Source: Archangium sp. (GTDB taxonomy: Bacteria > Myxococcota > Myxococcia > Myxococcales > Myxococcaceae). From it: a DNA stretch of 6,094 nucleotides. Every line of letters starts with the position of its first letter. Position 1 is the first letter of the stretch. Made by a program: the position numbers and the translations under genes. The DNA is taken from positions 1-6,094 of the forward strand of contig JAEUJT010000291.1 in assembly GCA_016793525.1 (NCBI GenBank), given 5' to 3'. The notes under the pieces were generated by a model. That model was not told the origin of the DNA. It worked only from the letters and a program-made list of their open reading frames with translations, and did no database searches. Shown piece by piece: positions 1-6,094 of the stretch.

Positions 1-75
1 GGGCGTCGCCTCGACGGGCTGCTGGCGCAGAAGAAACAAGAGCTTCAACCGAAGGTTTCGGGAGTGGAGCGCGCT

Positions 76-897
76 TCACGTGAATGGAGTCCACGCCAGG
101 GCCAGCCCGAACTGCACCACGTCGAGCTGCCGCAGGAGCCCGACGTCTTTGCCGGCCAGCAGGGTCAGGCTCAAGGTCCACCAGTCGGGGTCGCGGTGAA
201 AGCCGAGGCCCGCCCGCGCCGTGAAGCGGGAGCCGGGGGCGATGTACGCGGTCGGCACCAGCACGTCTCCGGCCACCGACGCGAAGGCCACCCACCTCGA
301 GGCCTCATCGAGGGTGAAGCGCTGCGTCGCGGCGGCCGCGAGCTCCCACGTCTGGCCTCCGCCGTGACCGTTGGTCGCACCGCAGTTGACCATCGAGATG
401 GTGCAGCTCAGCAGGTGGAGCCGGTTGGTCAGCTCGAGTGAGGTCGGGTGTGGGCCGGCGCGCTGGGCCACCGCGGTGAGCGCCACGCTGTTGAGCGTCA
501 CGAAGCCGGAGTACTTCAACGTCATGGCCTGGTTGGGCACCGTGGCGTGGTCGCTCTCGTGCTCCGCCGTCAGCTTGAGCGAGGCCAACCACGGCAGCCA
601 ACGCGCCCAGCGGTACCCTCCGCCGACGGAGATACGCGCGCGCCACAGCTGGTACGGCACGAGCGACTGCGCTCCGGGCACGTTGTGCAGCTCCATGAAG
701 GCCGGCACGTCGAGCAGCCAGCCGGCCTCGAGTGCCTTCGGCTCGATGAGCGGAATTCGGGCGCCGAGCTTGGCCCGCAGCGCGCCGCGCCACCCCGCCT
801 CCATCGCCGGAGCGTCGGGGTGCGCGGACATGACGTCGAGGAGCGACGCGTGGGCCAGCGCCGGGAGGAGCAGCAGCGCGAGCCGCAGCGTCTTCAC
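76..897 (-). CDS. Predicted exported protein, probable outer-membrane beta-barrel, function unknown
   Basis: I do not recognise a named gene. The 273-residue product starts with a classical signal peptide: Lys3 and Arg5, a Leu/Ala core, and a likely cut after ALAHA (about residue 17). The mature part is rich in alternating polar and hydrophobic stretches with Gly and aromatic residues, as in beta-barrels (WRARISVGGGYRWARW, 85-100; WWTLSLTLLAG, 239-249; VVQFGLALAWTPF, 260-272). It ends with Phe next to last, close to the usual terminal aromatic of outer-membrane proteins. A motif EHESDH at 112-117 resembles the His-x-Ser-x-His pattern I associate with DUF1207-like barrels, but this is weak. 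Two cysteines, Cys165 and Cys172, flank a short segment before a Gly-rich loop (GHGGG) and could form a disulfide. The GTG start at 897 overlaps the lolD stop in GTGA; the signal peptide confirms it. Its place at the end of the Lol operon suggests an envelope role (inference). Confidence 0.8.
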   Translation of the reverse strand: MKTLRLALLLLPALAHASLLDVMSAHPDAPAMEAGWRGALRAKLGARIPLIEPKALEAGWLLDVPAFMELHNVPGAQSLVPYQLWRARISVGGGYRWARWLPWLASLKLTAEHESDHATVPNQAMTLKYSGFVTLNSVALTAVAQRAGPHPTSLELTNRLHLLSCTISMVNCGATNGHGGGQTWELAAAATQRFTLDEASRWVAFASVAGDVLVPTAYIAPGSRFTARAGLGFHRDPDWWTLSLTLLAGKDVGLLRQLDVVQFGLALAWTPFT

Positions 898-1574
898 GCC
901 TCGACGATGCCGCCGTCGTGGAGCCGCAGCCGCCTTGGAAGCGACGCGGCCAGCGCCTCGTTGTGCGTCACCACAATCGCGGTGATGCCCAGGTCTTTGT
1001 TCACCTGACGAAGCAGCTGGTGAATCCCTTCTCCCGTCGTCGGGTCGAGGTTGCCGGTGGGCTCGTCGGCCAGCAGCAGCGCCGGAGACAACATCAGCGC
1101 GCGCGCCAGGGCCACCCGCTGCGACTCGCCGCCCGACAGCTCGCCCGGCTTGTGTTCGGCCCGCGCCGAGAGGCCGACGCGCTCCAACAGCTCTCGCGCG
1201 CGGGTGAACGAGGCCTTTTTGTCTTGCCGGTGAATGAGCGCCGGCATGGCCACGTTTTCGACCGCGGTGAATTCAGGCAGCAAGAAGTGCGACTGAAAGA
1301 CGAAGCCGATGCTGCGGTTGCGAAACTCGGCCACCTGCGCATCGTTCAGGTCGAACACCGAGCGGCCCTCAAAGCGCAGCACGCCGGCGGCCGGCGCGTC
1401 CAACGTGCCGACCACGTGGAGGAACGTGCTTTTCCCCGAGCCAGACGCCCCGACGAGGGACACCAGCTCGCCCTTCTCGATGCGCACGTTCACGTTGCGG
1501 AGCACGTCGATGCGCTTCCCGTTGAGGAAGTACGACTTGTGCACGTCGACCACTTCGAGGAACGGGGTCGTCAT
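894..1574 (-). CDS. lolD: Lipoprotein-releasing ABC transporter ATP-binding protein LolD
   Basis: This is the cytoplasmic ATPase that powers lipoprotein release by the Lol permease encoded just upstream. The 226-residue protein has the usual LolD length and all ABC motifs: Walker [10 protein letters not shown] (42-50), Q-loop Gln94 ([18 protein letters not shown]), signature LSGGE (146-150), Walker B LLLADE (166-171), D-loop GNLD and the switch His204 (VVTHN). The sequence after the Q-loop ([15 protein letters not shown]) is characteristic of the LolD/MacB group rather than of importers. The ATG at 1574 is chosen because it has a GGAG ribosome site five bases upstream, begins with the family's opening strand, and lies two bases after the permease stop. 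A longer in-frame reading to 1775 would overlap the permease and gives Arg/His-rich shadow sequence. Its stop overlaps the start of the next gene in GTGA. No motif is damaged, so it should be active. Confidence 0.96.
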   Translation of the reverse strand: MTTPFLEVVDVHKSYFLNGKRIDVLRNVNVRIEKGELVSLVGASGSGKSTFLHVVGTLDAPAAGVLRFEGRSVFDLNDAQVAEFRNRSIGFVFQSHFLLPEFTAVENVAMPALIHRQDKKASFTRARELLERVGLSARAEHKPGELSGGESQRVALARALMLSPALLLADEPTGNLDPTTGEGIHQLLRQVNKDLGITAIVVTHNEALAASLPRRLRLHDGGIVEA

Positions 1575-1576
1575 CG

Positions 1577-3975
1577 TCACTCCGACTTGAGCCCGTCGAC
1601 CGGCTCGACCTGTGCGGCCTTGAGCGCCGGGTAGATGCTGGCGAGAAAGGTGACGAGAATCGCGATGACCACCGACAGCGCGGTTTGGAACGGCTCGATG
1701 CGAACCGGCAGCGAGGGAATGTAATAGACCTGCGGGTCGAGCTTGATGCCGACGCGCTCGATGAACAGGCACCACGCCAGGCCGGCGATGAGCCCGAGCA
1801 CGCTGCCCGCGAGGCCGATCTGCAGGCCCTCGATGAGAAAGATTTTGACGATGCCGCCGTCGGAGACGCCCAGCGCCTTGAGCACCGAGATCTCCTTTCG
1901 CTTCTCGAGCACCAACATGATGACGGTGGCGACGATGAGCCCCGCGGCCACGATGATGATGATGGAGAGGATGATGCCCATCACCAGCTTCTCGAGCCTC
2001 AGCGCGGCGAAGAGGTTGCGGTTCATCTCGCCCCAGTCCTTCGTGCGGTAGGGGTAGCCGTCGAGCGCGTCAGACACCGCCTTCATCGTGCCTCGTGCGT
2101 TGTCGACGTCGGCCACCTTCACCTCGATGCCGCTCGCGCCCTTGATGCCGAAGAATTTCTGGGCCTCGGTGAGGTGAATGTAGACGAACTTGGAGTCGTA
2201 CTCGAACATGCCCGAGTAGAAGAGCCCAGCCACGCGGAAGGGGCGGCTCTTCGGCATCGGGCCTTGCGGCCCCAGCTCTCCGCCGAGAGGCGACACCACG
2301 TTGACCCGGTCGCCTTCGCGCACCCGCAGCGACGCGGCGAGCTCACGGCCGATGACGATGCCCGGCAGCACCGCGTCGTCTGCGGCCTCTTTGGGCGCGT
2401 CGATCATCGGGTCGCGCTCGATGTCGCGGGTGACGCCGCCGCCCTTGGTGATGGCCGAGGCGGGGTGATCGTCGATGGCGCCGACGTCGAGTTGGCCGAG
2501 CGGCTTGCGGAGAATCGTCTCTGGCTTCGAGAGCCCTTCGAGCGAGCCGCCGGGCTGCATGTATTCGGGCAGGTCGGTCACGCTGCCGACGGTGTCGGGG
2601 TCGATGCCCTTGATCATCGAGCCCGAGATGTTGCCTTCAGACGAGATCATCACCTCGTTCAAGATGAACGGCGTCTGCCCGGCGATGCCGCGCACGTCGC
2701 GCAGCTTTTCCATCACCTCGGCGTATTCGGGCATGTCGGGCGAAAACTTCATCACCACGCCGTGCGAGTTCGTGCCGAGGATCTTCTTCTGCAAGTCGGC
2801 CTCGAAGCCGCTCATCACCGACAGCACGATGATCAACGACATCACGCCCACGCCCACGCCGCCGAGGGAGAGCGCGGTCATCATCGCGGTCGGGGTCTGC
2901 TCGCGCAGCTTGAGCTCGTTCAGCGCCTGCGACGCCAGCAACGGGTCTTTGAGGCCCAGCAGGCGAATTCGCGTGCGCTCAACCGCCTTTTCGGTCGCCG
3001 CGACGACGAAGTACACGATGAGCGGCGCCACCACGCCGAAGATCAGCACCGCGAACACGCCCAACAGCAGGCGCGGGCGAAACACCGACACGTGGCGCGA
3101 GGCGATGAACGTCTCGTAGCTCGTGCGCATGTCGAGCCGACCCGACGACGTCGACACGAAGCCGAAGCTGATGCCGAGGAACAGGCCCAGCGCGAGCGCG
3201 GCGGTGATCAGCCAGTACCCGAGCTCAGGGCGGTTCTCGCCGAGGAGCGACGAGAGGTACGCGATCTCCTTCAGTCGGTAGCCCAGGGTCGAGGTGATCG
3301 GCTGCACGTGGTGCATCGCGGTCAGCAGCAGCGGCACCGGCAGCCCGAAGTACAGCAACGCGATGGTGGCCTCGGGTGTCGAGATGCGCTTCGAGTTGGC
3401 CGCGCCGAGGAACCCGCCCGCGAAGACCACCGCCATCGCCGCCGCGAAGGCCCAGACGAACGCCACCACCGGTGACAGGCCTCCTTGAACGACGGTGCCC
3501 GAGGTCGAGCTCTTGCCCACCAGCGCCAGGTGCACGGCGATGAAGCCGAGCTGCGCGAGCAACACGCCAAAGCCGTACGCGGCGAGCGTGCCCCAATGGA
3601 AGTCGCGAGCCTGCGCCAGCCTGGGGAACAGCGGCGAGCCGACCGCGTGTGACGGCGCCGACTCAGGCTCCGAGGCGCGCGTGTACGAAAGCGCCAGCCC
3701 GACCCACCCGAGCACCCACCCGCCCACGCCCGAGATGATCAGCTGAACCGCGGCGTCGTCGACCACGCCAGAGAACTTCGGCCGGAAGCCCAGCGCCGCC
3801 GCCGCCGCGCCGAAGAGCTCGAGCACCGGCGCGATGCCGAACAGCCAGAGCGCGAGGTCGCCGATCGCCATCGGCAGGACCCCGAGCTGCGACAGCCCGG
3901 CCAGCAGGAGACCGAGCGACACGGCCAGCACCACCCCGAGCGCCGCCCGCGCCTCGACCTTGTAGAGGAAGGCCC

Positions 3976-3979
<4 letters not shown>
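1577..3979 (-). CDS. lolC: LolC/LolE-family lipoprotein-release ABC permease with extra N-terminal membrane region
   Basis: The C-terminal half is the membrane subunit of the Lol ABC transporter, which extracts lipoproteins from the inner membrane and hands them to LolA. The product is 800 residues, against about 400 for ordinary LolC/LolE. Conserved parts are the first family transmembrane segment (about 366-390, ending VLSVMSGFEADLQ), a periplasmic domain (about 391-662), and three C-terminal spans at about 663-690, 712-740 and 765-787. After the second conserved span comes the cytoplasmic coupling region LEKRKEISVLKALG. The periplasmic segment LGPQGPMP (569-576) aligns with the LolC hook that grips LolA (TPMGRIP in E. 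coli, from memory). Residues 1-283 are additional, with about seven hydrophobic segments, followed by a LolC-like start (MRTSYETFIASRHV, 284-297) and an eighth segment at 303-327. The GTG start at 3979 overlaps the lysS stop; an ATG at 3130 (Met284) is an alternative, shorter start. The long start is favoured because the extension keeps protein-like membrane character and the GTGA coupling. LolC versus LolE versus LolF cannot be settled. Confidence 0.9.
1580..1583 (-). promoter_or_regulatory. Shine-Dalgarno site of lolD
   Basis: The minus strand reads GGAG, then TGACG, then the ATG of lolD. The five-base spacing is suitable. The site lies within the last codons of the permease gene, and its TGA stop is part of the spacer. 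It fixes the lolD start at 1574 and is the only clear ribosome site among the junctions in this window. Confidence 0.75.
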
Positions 3980-5535
<1,556 letters not shown>

Positions 5536-5586
5536 GCGGCGGCTTTGACAACGCCCGTCGCCGGGCCGCAAGGACATTCCCGCGCT

Positions 5587-6094
5587 TCAGCTGCGCGCGT
5601 AGACGATGGCCTCGCGGCCGAGCAGGCGCACCAGGGTCCACAGCGCCACCGTGCACAACACCGCGCACACGCCGGCTGGAACCGCGAAGTCGACCCAGCC
5701 CACCGGGCTCCCGCGGAAGGTGCGCAGCAGCACCATGTGTTGGCCGAGTGACGGCACCAGCAGCTGCCACGGCGCGTCTTGCAGCGACAACATCATCGAC
5801 AAGCTCGGCACCAGGCCCACCGCGGAGACGATGATGCTCGTCGAGGCCTGCGCCTCTTTGAAGCCACGGGCGAAGAGCGCCGCCAACATCAACAGCGCCG
5901 AGACGAGCAAGCAGAACGGGCCCAGCACCACCATCATCGCGCCGGCCTCGGGAAACCCGAAGGAGACCTCGGCCGAAAGCGCCTCGTCGCGAATGAGCAG
6001 GGCGCTGAGGGCGAAGCTGGCGATGGTGCCGAAGAGCGTCGCCAGCGACATGGTGCTCACCGCCAGCCACTTGCCCAGCACCAGCGACGACGCG
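5587..6094 (-). CDS. ABC-2/NatB-type exporter permease, C-terminal part (5' end beyond window)
   Basis: The visible 168 residues are the C-terminal half of an inner-membrane ABC exporter permease of the ABC-2/NatB type. This family works with a separate ATPase to export ions or small molecules; the substrate here is unknown. The fragment opens with a segment like the family's 'LGKWLAVS' region just before a membrane span. It then has four hydrophobic segments at about visible residues 9-33, 50-75, 85-105 and 137-160. The sequence FKEAQAS after the second span and a basic-Glu tail (LLGREAIVY) match what is typical of NatB-like permeases. It ends in TGA, 51 bases before the lysS start, and reads in the same direction. 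The frame is open to the right edge, so the true start lies outside; an in-frame GTG at 6081 falls inside the conserved region and is not a credible start. The partner ATPase is probably encoded further upstream (inference). Family assignment is good, specific function is not. Confidence 0.8.
   Translation of the reverse strand, partial: ASSLVLGKWLAVSTMSLATLFGTIASFALSALLIRDEALSAEVSFGFPEAGAMMVVLGPFCLLVSALLMLAALFARGFKEAQASTSIIVSAVGLVPSLSMMLSLQDAPWQLLVPSLGQHMVLLRTFRGSPVGWVDFAVPAGVCAVLCTVALWTLVRLLGREAIVYARS

Noticed and set aside
4..16. Inverted repeat CGTCG-CCT-CGACG near the left edge
   Set aside because: A five-base GC-rich stem is common by chance at this base composition and no T tract follows.
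49..61. Hairpin CCGAA-GGT-TTCGG downstream of the last gene as a possible terminator
   Set aside because: On the minus strand a five-base stem is followed by an interrupted T-rich stretch (about 29-48), 15 bases after the stop. The stem is short and there is no real T run, so it is too weak to call.
64..441. Plus-strand frame, open from the left edge, opposite the barrel-like gene
   Set aside because: The first codons (RRLDGLLAQKKQELQPK) look protein-like, but the frame continues as typical shadow sequence rich in Gly, Arg, His and Gln, against a gene with a signal peptide and barrel-like features. The first 75 bases remain unassigned.
1951..1965. Short ATG/ATC trinucleotide run
   Set aside because: It encodes consecutive isoleucines in a membrane span of the permease (residues 673-676) and needs no other explanation.
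1685..3475. Long plus-strand open frame (596 codons) opposite the Lol permease gene
   Set aside because: The product is extremely rich in Arg, His, Glu and Asp with no domain, and the opposite strand has a clear conserved protein. It is a shadow of high-GC codon use.
5536..5586. Gap before lysS as a promoter region; a TTGACA-like sequence appears near its edge
   Set aside because: The TTGACA-like bases (about 5543-5548) are on the plus strand, away from the gene direction, and no -10 element or AT-rich stretch is visible on the minus strand.

Overview
All supported genes lie on the minus strand and form one tightly packed, high-GC gene cluster, read from right to left. The strong G/C preference at third codon positions, long open antisense frames that look like shadows, GTG starts with 4-base overlaps, and the order lysS-lolC-lolD together suggest a delta-type proteobacterium, most likely a myxobacterium (Myxococcota). 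This placement is inferred from gene order and protein flavour, not from a search.

Layout in transcription order: (1) the C-terminal 168 residues of a NatB/ABC-2 type exporter permease, cut by the right window edge (5587-6094); (2) lysS, class II lysyl-tRNA synthetase (3976-5535); (3) an 800-residue LolC/LolE-family lipoprotein-release permease with a large extra N-terminal membrane region (1577-3979); (4) lolD, its ATPase (894-1574); (5) a 273-residue predicted exported protein, probably an outer-membrane beta-barrel of unknown function (76-897). lysS and lolC overlap by four bases (GTGA), lolC and lolD are separated by two bases with a good ribosome site, and lolD and the last gene again overlap by four bases (GTGA). 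This implies one transcript with translational coupling.

Functionally, the Lol permease and LolD should form an inner-membrane ABC complex that extracts mature lipoproteins and passes them to a periplasmic LolA carrier. Only one LolC/E-type gene is visible, and it carries a LolC-like hook segment, so a homodimeric (LolF-like) transporter is possible. The last gene could be an envelope protein co-expressed with the pathway, but nothing in the sequence shows its job.

The core genes are ordinary. The features worth a second look are the architecture of the Lol permease (about 283 extra N-terminal residues, about 68 residues separating the usual N-terminal helix from the first conserved transmembrane segment, and an acidic and proline-containing periplasmic insertion) and the unrecognised barrel-like protein at the operon end. 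I saw no RNA gene, mobile element, CRISPR array or convincing promoter or terminator. The first 75 bases hold no gene I can support.
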